From: a virus
DNA: 24,684 nucleotides
IMG/VR virus record: IMGVR_UViG_3300031857_001308
Span: 1-24,684 of that record
Strand: one strand, 5' to 3'
A program made the position numbers and the translations under genes. Under the pieces are notes generated by a model. It made no database searches and was not told the DNA's origin. It was given only the letters and a program-made list of their open reading frames with translations. Positions 6,812 to 14,307 of this stretch are shown piece after piece (position 1 is the stretch's first letter; every line of letters begins with the position of its first letter).

Positions 6812-8110
6812 TTATGCGTTGCCGATTTGTACAAGCGGGTAAGGCTGTGCCCCAACTGTGTTAGCAGCAGCGGCAGCATTGAAGGTTGCAAATGCGGGTG
6901 CAGCGTTCGGGAACACGATGTTACCTGTTGCAACTGGACCTGATGTTGCAGTGAACAATTCACCAGTGTGATCGCTCAAGCTCTGAACCTTAACAGTTGA
7001 GCTATTTGCATAAGTTGCAGTGATTGTCATTGTGTTTGGAAGCAATGCAGTGTTAGCAACGTTAGCTGTGAAGCAAGCACCGGTTAGTCCAGTTGTAGTA
7101 CCTGTTACGAGATACTTCTGCTTACCCTTCTGACGGACAATGTAGCCTGCTTCTGGTAATACTTGAATGAATGTATCACCTGCACCACTTACACCTGTGC
7201 TATTATTTGCCGCAACATCATCTAACACTAGTTGTTGCTGAATAGCATTTGCTGTTACACTTGCGTTTGATGTAACTGCTTGTGGTGCGCCACCTGGTGT
7301 TGCAGAAACAGTGAATGCTGTCGCATTGGCGATTGTTTTAACAAAGTAAGGTGTATCTGCTGATAGTCCGCCGAATGCGGTATCAAAAGTTACTGCGCCG
7401 TCTAACACGAGTGTCTGTGCATTTCCGCTTGTGCGAATGACGTTACCTGTTGCAGTTGAGTTAGCGACTGCTACTGTTACATCACCGACGTTGTCGGCAA
7501 CTGTACCTACTAATGTTACAGCGCCTGTTCCTATTACTGTATTAGCACCGTAACCTTTTGTTCCATACTGAGCAAAGATAATTGTACCATTAGCAATATT
7601 AGCAAAGTCAGTACCTAAACCAACTACAACATTGCTACTTGTACTTGCTAATTGTGTACCTGTACCTTGAACACCGAATCCAACATTGCAAAGTACTTGC
7701 TTACCGAACTGTGCAGTGTTACCACCGACTACTGAGTAAGTGTTTGCGTTTGTTGCTGGCCATTGTGGTCCTAGTGGATTGTTGAAATACATATCAACAG
7801 GAGCAACAGTAGTTGCAATAGTTTGACCTGAAGTAGATGATAAGTCAACCTTAGTTGAATTTGGGTTAGCGTTTAGTGGAGTTGCAGAAACAGTAAATGT
7901 ACTGTTTGCACCGGCATTTACTACTTGAAGAATCCAGTAGAGTGTGCCAGCGATTAGTCCGCCAACGTTAGATGCGGTTACGAATGGCATACCTGCAATG
8001 ATGCCGAGATTAGTGAAGTTTGCTGAAGTTGTTACGATATCCGTTGCAGCAGCAGTTGCAGTAATAGTAATGACTGCCTGTGATTTAGCAATTTTTAGTG
8101 GTCTACCCAT
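6812..8110 (-). CDS. Phage virion-type beta-rich protein, 432 residues
   Basis: Low in charged residues and rich in Ala, Thr, Asn, Val and Gly, as in surface-exposed phage fibre or decoration proteins. It contains at least two copies of a module with the pattern Y-W/F-x-x-x-x-A-N/G-A-x-x-F-T-V-S-A-T-P (about residues 57-80 and 233-252), also seen in the tail fibre gene next door. The N-terminus (GRPLKIAKSQAVITIT) is short and basic. AAAGGAG precedes the ATG. A late promoter and a three-hairpin leader stand upstream, so it is probably abundant late in infection. Exact virion position is unknown; a head fibre, decoration or tail accessory role is possible. Confidence 0.75.
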   Translation of the reverse strand: MGRPLKIAKSQAVITITATAAATDIVTTSANFTNLGIIAGMPFVTASNVGGLIAGTLYWILQVVNAGANSTFTVSATPLNANPNSTKVDLSSTSGQTIATTVAPVDMYFNNPLGPQWPATNANTYSVVGGNTAQFGKQVLCNVGFGVQGTGTQLASTSSNVVVGLGTDFANIANGTIIFAQYGTKGYGANTVIGTGAVTLVGTVADNVGDVTVAVANSTATGNVIRTSGNAQTLVLDGAVTFDTAFGGLSADTPYFVKTIANATAFTVSATPGGAPQAVTSNASVTANAIQQQLVLDDVAANNSTGVSGAGDTFIQVLPEAGYIVRQKGKQKYLVTGTTTGLTGACFTANVANTALLPNTMTITATYANSSTVKVQSLSDHTGELFTATSGPVATGNIVFPNAAPAFATFNAAAAANTVGAQPYPLVQIGNA

Positions 8111-8128
8111 TTGTTTTCTCCTTTGAAA

Positions 8129-8183
8129 AGCGAGTTCTATTCGCTACGCAGTGGGTACTGCATAAGTTCTCCTCATTGAGAAC
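8129..8183 (-). promoter_or_regulatory. Structured leader of the 432-residue virion gene
   Basis: Three consecutive perfect stems on the minus strand: GTTCTC/GAGAAC (8183-8178 with 8171-8166), GCAGT/ACTGC (8161-8157 with 8152-8148) and AGCGA/TCGCT (8145-8141 with 8133-8129). The first stem contains the GGAG ribosome site of a short leader ORF. Confidence 0.55.
8137..8163 (-). other. Possible 8-codon leader ORF
   Basis: ATG at 8163 opens the frame M-Q-Y-P-L-R-S-E and stops at TAG. A strong GAGGAG sits six bases ahead. It lies wholly inside the leader of the 432-residue gene, between the late promoter and the true ribosome site. Whether it is translated is unknown. Confidence 0.35.
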
Positions 8184-8192
8184 GTTACAATG

Positions 8193-8200
8193 TATTTAGC
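8193..8200 (-). promoter_or_regulatory. Late promoter box
   Basis: GCTAAATA on the minus strand, in the gap between the 95-residue gene and the 432-residue gene. It deviates from TATAAATA at the first two positions, but the TAAATA core is intact. Confidence 0.5.
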
Positions 8201-8212
8201 TTTATTGCGAAA

Positions 8213-8500
8213 TTATTCGGTGCCTGTAACAGCGTGTGGCATACCTAATTCTGTTACTGAAAATACAGCGGCAGTACCATTTGCATTAATATAAGCAAGA
8301 TAGTTACCCTGACCAACAATATAACTATTATCTACTGAGTTGGCAGGAATGATTTCACATGCGGTAAGATTAGCAGTAACAGCACTATTGCCAACATTAA
8401 CTGCGATAGCAGAACCGGTAGTTGCAATTCTCACTTTGTCTGTTGCAAGTGGTCCTATTCTTGCGCTTGAACTGCCTGGTGTTTGAATGAATGATGCCAT
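8213..8500 (-). CDS. Small virion-type protein, 95 residues
   Basis: The sequence begins MASFIQTPGSSSARIGPLATDKVRIATTG and is low in Lys/Arg, rich in Ala, Val, Asn and Thr, with a predicted beta-sandwich composition. I chose ATG 8500 because AAGGA is nine bases upstream, overlapping the stop of the tail fibre gene; the longer frame starting at 8524 would overlap the fibre gene and lacks a ribosome site. Lying between a tail fibre and another fibre-like gene, it is probably a structural or fibre-associated protein. I do not recognise a specific family. Confidence 0.75.
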   Translation of the reverse strand: MASFIQTPGSSSARIGPLATDKVRIATTGSAIAVNVGNSAVTANLTACEIIPANSVDNSYIVGQGNYLAYINANGTAAVFSVTELGMPHAVTGTE

Positions 8501-8510
8501 TTTATTATCC

Positions 8511-11447
8511 TTATAATCTTCCAACTGCTACTTCAATGACACCTTCATAGCCATCAAAGTTTTCTAATGCTTTACCGATGACTGTACCCATAGACGGGAA
8601 CTGATTTGGTCTTGCGAATCCGTTACCACCTGAAATGAGCATATCACCTTTACTAATCTTACCGCGAACTTTACACGGTACACGACCCTGTAGTGCTACT
8701 GCTGTCAATAGTCCGGGACACGTAGAGTTCATCACATATGCTGGGTTAGTAGAAACTACGCCAGCTACTCTACTCGTACCGTCATCTGCAAGAGTGACTT
8801 CTTTTTCTCCGCCGAACATCAATACAGTACCCGGCTCGTATGATTCATCGGCTTCGTAGTATTCTGCAAGGTCAGCGTAAGTAGCTTGCATTCTAGAACC
8901 TGCTGTGAGTGTCCAGTTACCTGTAATTGAACCAGCAGTAGTGTTTGCACCTGTTGTGATATTTGCTACTTGTAGAGAAGTGCTTATCGCAGCGGTACCA
9001 TTAACTGAGAGCTTGTGAGTTGGTGCTGCGTTACCGATTCCAACATTGCCAGTTGCTTGAATGCGTACAGTTTCAGAAGTGTTGTAATAAAATATAGTAT
9101 CGCTTGTACTGGTTACATATGTTCCTGTATCTCTAACACCGAACGAAGCACCTTGGGTTATTCCTAATGCAGTAAATGCAGCATTGGCTCCTGCAAAATT
9201 TTGCGTAAGAGTAACAGGGGTATTACCGTCATCACTGTATACGTGAAGTTTTGTAGCGGGAGAGATTGTTCCTATACCAACGTTGCTTGTGCTGGCGGTT
9301 CCTAAATAAGTATTTCCTGAGGTAGTTAATCCAGTTAGTGTACCAACACTTGTAATATTACCTTGTGCTGCCGTTGTTACTGTACCTGCTGTAGTAGCAG
9401 ACCCTGCGCTTGTTGCACTAGCTACAGTGCCGGTAACATTTGAACCATTTAGATTTGTTAATCCGGAACCATTGCCAGTGAACACACCCGTGTTAGCAGT
9501 AAATGCAGGGGCAGTTATTGTACCGGCTACATTTAAAGCCGCACTGACATTAGTAGTTGATGCATTTAAGAAGATTGTTGCAGTATTTGATACTGATTGT
9601 ATTCTAATGCCTGTGTTTGCGCTTGCCCATGGGGCAATAGTTAGGTTAGCGTTACCTTGTGCAGATGAGTTAGCAAAAGTAATTAATGCATCATCCGCTG
9701 CGGTCAAGGTATTGTATGATCCAGCGCCCGCTCTAGGAATAAGTGCAATATCCTGAGTACCATTTACCGCTCTTATTATCTTAGTAATTGAAGCGGCTGC
9801 CGAAGAGTCAGTAGACACTACACCAGTAGTACCTGAAACAGCAAGTGTAGTTAACGTACCAACACTCGTGATATTTGGTTGTGCTGCATTTGAGACAGTA
9901 ATTGGATAGCTACCACTAAGTCTTGCTGTAGGAACAGTCCCACTTGATAAGTTGCTTGCATTAATCTCAGATAATCCGCTAGCGTTACCAGTAAAGACAC
10001 CTGTGTTGGCAGTGATATTAACACCAGTGATAGTACCATTGACACCTAGTGACGTTAGTGTACCTAAACTTGTAACGTTTGGTTGAGCAGCGGTAGTTAG
10101 TGTACCCGTAAATAGAGTGGAAGTCAATGCCCCTGTGGCAGCATTGAATGAGATATTTGCATTAGCACCTAACGCACGATTTCCGGTTGCGCTGCTGTTT
10201 ACTAATACTGGGAAAAACGTTCCGGTAGTTTGATTAGTAACTGTACCAAAATCACTAACGTTAGCTCTGTCTACGTTCAAGTTAGCAACCCGTGTAGTAC
10301 TTGTGACTGTTAGTGGTGCAGTGCCTGTTGCGATGTTTGAAGTTAATTGAGGCGCAGTAATGACTCCGGTTGCACTCACGTTTCCGGTGTTGATATTGCC
10401 TGTAGCAGTCAATGTCTTTGGTGAGGAAACAGAATTCCAATTTAAGTCTGCATCGGCAGCTAAGATACCTCCACCGTAAAACTGAATTGACCCCTCAACA
10501 CCTGCGGCTGCGGACGAACCTCCTCCGCCACTTACAGTAGCAATAGCTCTGCCGCCTGTAGCATAAACATTAGCACCTGTCAATGTTGCTGTTACCAGCG
10601 GTTTAACATCACCAGCGGTACCATTTGCCAGTAGTGTTTCTGAAACGGTAATTGAAGTGCCGCTTGGCTTAGTTTTAATGTAGTAGGGAACATTGTTTTC
10701 TAATGTACTATTGCCCAAGTTACCTACAAATTCTACTTCTTGGTTCAGTGAAAATAGTGATGAGTCGCCTATTGTAATGACGTTGGTGGATGCAGTAGTG
10801 CTTGCGGCAGAAGTAAATGCGTAAGTAGAAAATCCAGTAGAGTTAATTGGCCCAGACAAGTCTGAGTTAGCATAAAGAGAAAACGTATTAGCAGTTAATA
10901 CATTTGCATAATACGTATTACCGTTAAGTTGCGTCATTCCCTGAGCGCCGGTAATAGTAATTCTTGTTCCGTCAGTAAAGAAGTTGTCTTGTGTTGTTGT
11001 AACTATTGCTGGATTAGCTTTTGATACATTTTGAATGAACGATATGATAGTGGATTTAGGAGTCCAAGATAAGTTGCCTAATCCATCAGTTTCAAGAACG
11101 TAGCCAATTGCACCGCCTGAAATCTTGACATTAGAAACTTCACCTAAGTTAATCAGTCCGCCTGCGTTTCCACCTCTGTTTACCCAGTTGTTTCCGTCAT
11201 ACGCTAAAACTTGCCCGTCAGCAACACTAATGTTGCTGATATTCAAGTTGCCCACAGAGCCGTTAATCTGATCGAAATTTATCTGAGAGTAGGAAGTAAG
11301 AACTTCAATGTTTTCGTTGGGAGTGGTTTTACCAATAAAAAGTTGTTTAGTATCAGAAGCCCAGCCGAACTCAGCTTCATCTAATTGAGGCAGGTCTACG
11401 ATATTACCCGAACGCTGCTGTATTTTTGAGATTTGAATAATGCTCAT
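8511..11447 (-). CDS. Tail fibre / receptor-binding protein, 978 residues
   Basis: The N-terminus (residues 4-40, ISKIQQRSG...LDEAEFGWASDTKQLFIG) is the short attachment motif common to marine T4-like fibres. The middle is a repetitive shaft with recurrent A-Q-P/G-N-V/I-T-S-L/V-G-T-L-T-x-L units (near residues 450, 520 and 692), G-V-F-T-G-N-x-S-G-L units, and FCCH-like segments near residues 150-290. The C-terminal 125 residues (from Y-A-D-L-A-E-Y-Y at about 855, through P-G-T-V-L and R-V-A-G-V-V-S-T-N-P) form a conserved cap seen on many phage fibres and resembling self-cleaving or chaperone-type fibre termini. It should trimerise and contact the host surface. A late promoter and inverted repeat sit at its start. 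Confidence 0.88.
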   Translation of the reverse strand: MSIIQISKIQQRSGNIVDLPQLDEAEFGWASDTKQLFIGKTTPNENIEVLTSYSQINFDQINGSVGNLNISNISVADGQVLAYDGNNWVNRGGNAGGLINLGEVSNVKISGGAIGYVLETDGLGNLSWTPKSTIISFIQNVSKANPAIVTTTQDNFFTDGTRITITGAQGMTQLNGNTYYANVLTANTFSLYANSDLSGPINSTGFSTYAFTSAASTTASTNVITIGDSSLFSLNQEVEFVGNLGNSTLENNVPYYIKTKPSGTSITVSETLLANGTAGDVKPLVTATLTGANVYATGGRAIATVSGGGGSSAAAGVEGSIQFYGGGILAADADLNWNSVSSPKTLTATGNINTGNVSATGVITAPQLTSNIATGTAPLTVTSTTRVANLNVDRANVSDFGTVTNQTTGTFFPVLVNSSATGNRALGANANISFNAATGALTSTLFTGTLTTAAQPNVTSLGTLTSLGVNGTITGVNITANTGVFTGNASGLSEINASNLSSGTVPTARLSGSYPITVSNAAQPNITSVGTLTTLAVSGTTGVVSTDSSAAASITKIIRAVNGTQDIALIPRAGAGSYNTLTAADDALITFANSSAQGNANLTIAPWASANTGIRIQSVSNTATIFLNASTTNVSAALNVAGTITAPAFTANTGVFTGNGSGLTNLNGSNVTGTVASATSAGSATTAGTVTTAAQGNITSVGTLTGLTTSGNTYLGTASTSNVGIGTISPATKLHVYSDDGNTPVTLTQNFAGANAAFTALGITQGASFGVRDTGTYVTSTSDTIFYYNTSETVRIQATGNVGIGNAAPTHKLSVNGTAAISTSLQVANITTGANTTAGSITGNWTLTAGSRMQATYADLAEYYEADESYEPGTVLMFGGEKEVTLADDGTSRVAGVVSTNPAYVMNSTCPGLLTAVALQGRVPCKVRGKISKGDMLISGGNGFARPNQFPSMGTVIGKALENFDGYEGVIEVAVGRL

Positions 11448-11478
11448 AAGTGTAATCTTTACCTATCCGATTACACTT
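11448..11478 (-). promoter_or_regulatory. 10-bp inverted repeat at the tail-fibre start codon
   Basis: Minus strand AAGTGTAATC (11478-11469), 11-base loop GGATAGGTAAA, GATTACACTT (11457-11448), perfectly paired over ten bases and touching the ATG at 11447. The purine-rich ribosome-site-like bases lie in the loop. Confidence 0.8.
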
Positions 11479-11485
11479 ATTTATG
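11478..11485 (-). promoter_or_regulatory. Late promoter box for the tail fibre gene
   Basis: CATAAATA on the minus strand, matching seven of eight positions of the T4 late consensus. Its last base is the first base of the inverted repeat, so transcription would start inside the left arm near 11472. Confidence 0.72.
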
Positions 11486-11490
11486 CTTGG

Positions 11491-12177
11491 TTAGAGGAAC
11501 TTGGTGTAGTATTCCTCTACTCGCTTCCACCAACGATCTGACCATTCGTCAAACTCATTGCCTTCTACGATAAACTCTTGATACTGATTATCAGCACTAC
11601 ACATAAGGATTACACCCTTGCGTATCTTTGTGCCATACACTTCGTTGTGTGCGTTTGCATATGCTGTTAATTGTAGGAAATAGTCTTCAATCCATTCACG
11701 CTTCTTGGGCTTGTTTGTTTGCTTGAAGTCAAGAATTGCTTCATCACCCAAGTGAACGCCAACTAAGTCTGTGGTCCCAGCATAAATTTTAGGAAAATAT
11801 AGAGATACTTCTGTACCCCAGAACTCGGGGCAGTTGGATAAGCCTTGAGATATGATTGTATGCGCCATCTGATGTGATTGCTTGCTATACGGATTGCTTC
11901 CGGGCTCACCAGTTTCTCCTTTAAGAACATAGTTCTCAAGATACTTATGCATTCTGGTGCCTCTTCCGGCAGCTTCTGCGGTGATTTCTTTAGCTTTTTG
12001 TTCACCGACTCTGCGGCGCCATTCAATCAATGCTTTCTTTGCTTCAATTGGTTTAGTTGCGTCAAGAATAGTAGTGACGCTTGGAAGCTTCTCGCCGTCA
12101 GGGGCAACATACTTACGACCTTCTGTAGTCGTTTCACGCTTCATTTCTTTGTAGGGGAATTTGTTAATTAATGCCAT
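11491..12177 (-). CDS. PD-(D/E)XK (RecB/Cas4-like) nuclease
   Basis: A 228-residue nuclease with the RecB-type motif set: S-V-T-T-I-L (about 33-38), R-G-T-R-M-H-K-Y-L-E (His77), the acidic residue in W-G-T-E-V-S (Glu123), Asp137 in T-T-D-L-V-G, and the catalytic D-F-K (Asp150, Lys152), followed by L-Q-L-T-A-Y-A (about 168-174), the Q-x3-Y motif. Proteins of this family in T4-like marine phages are annotated as exonucleases acting on DNA in recombination, repair or host degradation. No ribosome site precedes the ATG; instead an extended -10 box lies five bases upstream, so a very short leader is likely. Confidence 0.88.
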   Translation of the reverse strand: MALINKFPYKEMKRETTTEGRKYVAPDGEKLPSVTTILDATKPIEAKKALIEWRRRVGEQKAKEITAEAAGRGTRMHKYLENYVLKGETGEPGSNPYSKQSHQMAHTIISQGLSNCPEFWGTEVSLYFPKIYAGTTDLVGVHLGDEAILDFKQTNKPKKREWIEDYFLQLTAYANAHNEVYGTKIRKGVILMCSADNQYQEFIVEGNEFDEWSDRWWKRVEEYYTKFL

Positions 12178-12182
12178 ATATC

Positions 12183-12210
12183 ATAATAGCACAATGTTGT
12201 AGGAAAGCAA
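12183..12210 (-). promoter_or_regulatory. Possible promoter of the PD-(D/E)XK nuclease gene
   Basis: Extended -10 TGC-TATTAT (hexamer 12188-12183) with TTGCTT (12210-12205) 16 bases upstream. The GTTGCTTTC context also resembles a T4 middle (MotA-box) promoter, though no motA gene is visible here. Confidence 0.45.
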
Positions 12211-12219
12211 CAGTTATGG

Positions 12220-12555
12220 TTAAATTTTCATTGCTCTTTTAGCCATTTGAGCAACAGTTTTCTTATCGTCACCCTCAGGAGCATCGTATGTTTTCTTAGA
12301 TTCTTCTTGCCCAACAAAAACAACTTCGTCGCCCTGAATATTCTTAATAACAGTTTTGAGTGGTGGAACCTTAATCATGTTGTAAAGATCATTAACGTCT
12401 AAGATAACATCATATTTTTGGAAGTAATCTAAAAGCTGGTCGACGGTAAAACCGGGCCCGATGTTACCGTCTTCCAAATCTTGTTCAAGCTGACTAGTCA
12501 GGGTCACGATCTTCGATACAAGAGCGCGGTCCTGATCAAATTCAAAAAGAAACAT
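12220..12555 (-). CDS. Conserved T4-like phage protein, 111 residues
   Basis: An acidic, mostly helical protein (MFLFEFDQDRALVSKIV...) with the segment L-L-D-Y-F-Q-K-Y-D-V-I-L-D-V-N-D-L-Y-N-M-I-K-x-P-P-L-K (split around residues 40-67) and I-Q-G-D-E-V-V-F-V-G-Q. From memory this pattern recurs in T4-like cyanophage and pelagiphage genomes without assigned function. Its ATG shares one base with the stop of the preceding 238-residue gene (TAATG), so the two are probably translated together and may act in one complex. No membrane segment or enzyme motif is seen. Confidence 0.85.
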   Translation of the reverse strand: MFLFEFDQDRALVSKIVTLTSQLEQDLEDGNIGPGFTVDQLLDYFQKYDVILDVNDLYNMIKVPPLKTVIKNIQGDEVVFVGQEESKKTYDAPEGDDKKTVAQMAKRAMKI

Positions 12556-13271
12556 TATCTTTTTGCGCGGCCTGCCGCTGCTAGTGGAGCTTCTTCTTCG
12601 TCATCCATATCTGGAAGAGGGGGAAGATCAAGTCCGCCTTCAGGTGCGTTCAATGCTGCTTCGGCATCAGCGCCTAAATCAGCACCCATCTCTGCACCCA
12701 TAGCTGAATCCATCTCAGGTTCGCCTGCTGCGAATGCATCGCCTGCGCCTTGACCGGTTAGTCCGCCTAATGCACCCTTAAGTGCAGTCTGAGCTTCCTG
12801 TAGTGAAGCGTTCAATGTAGTCAATGCTTGGTTAGCTGATTGACTAAATGACTCGCTTTCGTTCACACCAATCTCACTCTGAATTGAATCAACAAGGGCA
12901 GGAAGTTCTTTAACAAGCATGTCGTTTACATCTTCGTACATTTTCTGTACAGTGTCAATCATGTCTTGTGCGGCGAGGATTACCTGTGACTTTTCAACTT
13001 CTTCGTTTTCTAGAACGATACGAGGGCTCTTTGCTACGCTCATGTGCTGATTCAAAGCTTGCTCCATGAATATTAGCTTCAAGTATGCAGGGTTGTGCTG
13101 CGCACTGTGAAACTCAGGTGATCTTTTTGATTCACCGATAAGCTTCTTAACCTTGCTGAGCATAGCAGCAGTCTTTGCTTTGTCCAATGATGATACATCA
13201 AAGTCCATAGAAAAGTTCTCTTTCAATGCTTTCACTTGGGTGTTTTTATTATCTAAATCAGTAAGTCTCAT
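12555..13271 (-). CDS. Phage protein with helical core and acidic Ala/Gly/Met tail, 238 residues
   Basis: Residues 1-165 are predicted helical, with several amphipathic stretches (for example K-S-Q-V-I-L-A-A-Q-D-M-I-D-T-V-Q-K-M-Y). Residues 170-232 are a low-complexity acidic tail with tandem-like M-G-A-E-M-G-A-D-L-G-A-D-A-E and a D-D-E-E-E cluster, ending in G-R-A-K-R. It has its own late promoter at 13304-13297 and GGAAGA before the ATG. The layout suggests a late structural, scaffold or chaperone-like role, but this is inference. The L-K-E near residue 18 could be a prohead-protease-type site, weaker than those in the 14.8-18 kb operon. Confidence 0.8.
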   Translation of the reverse strand: MRLTDLDNKNTQVKALKENFSMDFDVSSLDKAKTAAMLSKVKKLIGESKRSPEFHSAQHNPAYLKLIFMEQALNQHMSVAKSPRIVLENEEVEKSQVILAAQDMIDTVQKMYEDVNDMLVKELPALVDSIQSEIGVNESESFSQSANQALTTLNASLQEAQTALKGALGGLTGQGAGDAFAAGEPEMDSAMGAEMGADLGADAEAALNAPEGGLDLPPLPDMDDEEEAPLAAAGRAKR

Positions 13272-13296
13272 AGGTTATTCTTCCGTGTTGATATAG

Positions 13297-13304
13297 TATT
13301 TATC
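13297..13304 (-). promoter_or_regulatory. Late promoter box for the 238-residue gene
   Basis: GATAAATA on the minus strand, identical to the neck-gene box at 2966-2973. It overlaps the stop codon of the upstream 161-residue gene. The predicted start leaves a short leader containing GGAAGA. Confidence 0.72.
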
Positions 13305-13788
13305 ATTGGTATTTAAAAATTCTCTGTTTCTTAGGAGTCATTTTTACTTCATGAAGGTTTTTTGAATTCTTTATGTAAGTTTCAATCTCGCTAATGACTG
13401 TTTTTCTTCTATGAAAGTCTTCCTGCAACTTTATCTTATACAAGAGCCTATCATAGTCTGTGCTTGCAGATTTTAATTTTTTGCGATGAATCGTAGTGTC
13501 AGTTGCTAAACTGAGTAGTTTTAAGTCTAAGAAATGCAGTCTGCGTGATTGATGATATTTACCGCAGTCAGCTAATATACACCAAGCAACCGCATGTTTC
13601 AGTGATGACAATTCTACCTTTTCGTCATATTGAATGTCTGATACGAAAAAGCATTCTTTTCCAGGTTCAATCTTGAATCTACCGAATAGCTCGTATCCCG
13701 TTGGTCCTGCTACTATCAGCATTTTTTTAGCGTCTCTAAGTTCTTTATCAAAAAACTTAGCTAATTTGGATGCACGAAAATTAATCAT
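13303..13788 (-). CDS. Conserved phage protein of unknown function, 161 residues
   Basis: A basic protein (MINFRASKLAKFFDKEL...) with an N-terminal mixed alpha/beta part (V-A-G-P-T-G-Y-E-L-F-G-R-F, about 27-39) and a long, Lys/Arg-rich helical C-terminus (from about residue 95) that could bind nucleic acid or pack as a coiled coil. The ATG overlaps the stop of the 148-residue gene by four bases (ATGA), indicating coupling. I cannot assign a function. Its lower GC and Lys/Ile richness differ slightly from the virion genes, but not enough to argue for transfer. Confidence 0.82.
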   Translation of the reverse strand: MINFRASKLAKFFDKELRDAKKMLIVAGPTGYELFGRFKIEPGKECFFVSDIQYDEKVELSSLKHAVAWCILADCGKYHQSRRLHFLDLKLLSLATDTTIHRKKLKSASTDYDRLLYKIKLQEDFHRRKTVISEIETYIKNSKNLHEVKMTPKKQRIFKYQ

Positions 13789-14231
13789 AATGCCTCAAAG
13801 TATATGTTTTGTAGCTCGGCAGTAATGTCAAGAAACGAAGTGACGCCGCTTATTTGAGTTGGACAGTTTATCATTGGAACTCCTTCACAGTCTTTGTATA
13901 ATGCACCAAATGGCATTACACCGTTTTCAAAAACACTTGAATGATGTACTTCAAAATCAAACCTCCAACAATATGCAGGAGATGTTTCACTATTTTCAAA
14001 CAAGAAACCAAACCTATTTAGATCGGATTCTTCCATTTCAAATCTAATCGGAACTTTCACATTATCCGGCTGAGACCTAAGAGATATAACTTGTAGTATC
14101 GTATCAAAATTACACTGAGTATTTCTTTTCTGAATCCATTCTTGAACGTCATCCTCAGTAGGCTTTGACCTATTAAGAATGCCTGTTTGAGTGATATCAA
14201 ATAGTGTATAGCAGCGTATACGATGTGACAT
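13785..14231 (-). CDS. Conserved T4-like phage protein, 148 residues
   Basis: The N-terminus M-S-H-R-I-R-C-Y-T-L-F-D-I-T-Q-T-G, then K-R-N-T-Q-C-N-F-D-T-I-L-Q-V-I-S-L-R-S-Q-P (about 36-56), F-G-F-L-F-E (about 74-79) and W-R-F-D-F-E-V are motifs I recall from an unnamed family common in T4-like marine phages. No catalytic function is known to me. The ATG lies five bases after a TCTAAATA late box with no ribosome site, so a leaderless late message is predicted. It is separated from the upstream structural gene by a strong terminator and overlaps the downstream gene by four bases. Confidence 0.85.
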   Translation of the reverse strand: MSHRIRCYTLFDITQTGILNRSKPTEDDVQEWIQKRNTQCNFDTILQVISLRSQPDNVKVPIRFEMEESDLNRFGFLFENSETSPAYCWRFDFEVHHSSVFENGVMPFGALYKDCEGVPMINCPTQISGVTSFLDITAELQNIYFEAL

Positions 14232-14236
14232 GTATG

Positions 14237-14244
14237 TATTTAGA
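14237..14244 (-). promoter_or_regulatory. Late promoter box for the 148-residue gene
   Basis: TCTAAATA on the minus strand followed by five bases (CATAC) and the ATG. The spacing repeats that of the neck gene, so transcription would begin at the start codon. Confidence 0.6.
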
Positions 14245-14252
14245 GTAAAGAA

Positions 14253-14284
14253 AAACCCGAAGATAAATTAATATCTCCGGGTTT
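14253..14284 (-). terminator. Strong intrinsic terminator after the 124-residue structural gene
   Basis: Minus strand CCCGGAGATA (14281-14272), loop TTAATT, TATCTTCGGG (14265-14256), with one G-T pair, flanked by AAA/TTT that extend the stem and followed by TTTTTCTTT. It ends the monocistronic unit and insulates the next late promoter. Confidence 0.9.
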
Positions 14285-14307
14285 CCTTATATTAGTTTTA
14301 CTAACTA

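Noticed and set aside
8213-8524. Longer start for the 95-residue virion protein
   Set aside because: The extended N-terminus overlaps the fibre gene end and lacks a ribosome site, while ATG 8500 has AAGGA at proper spacing.
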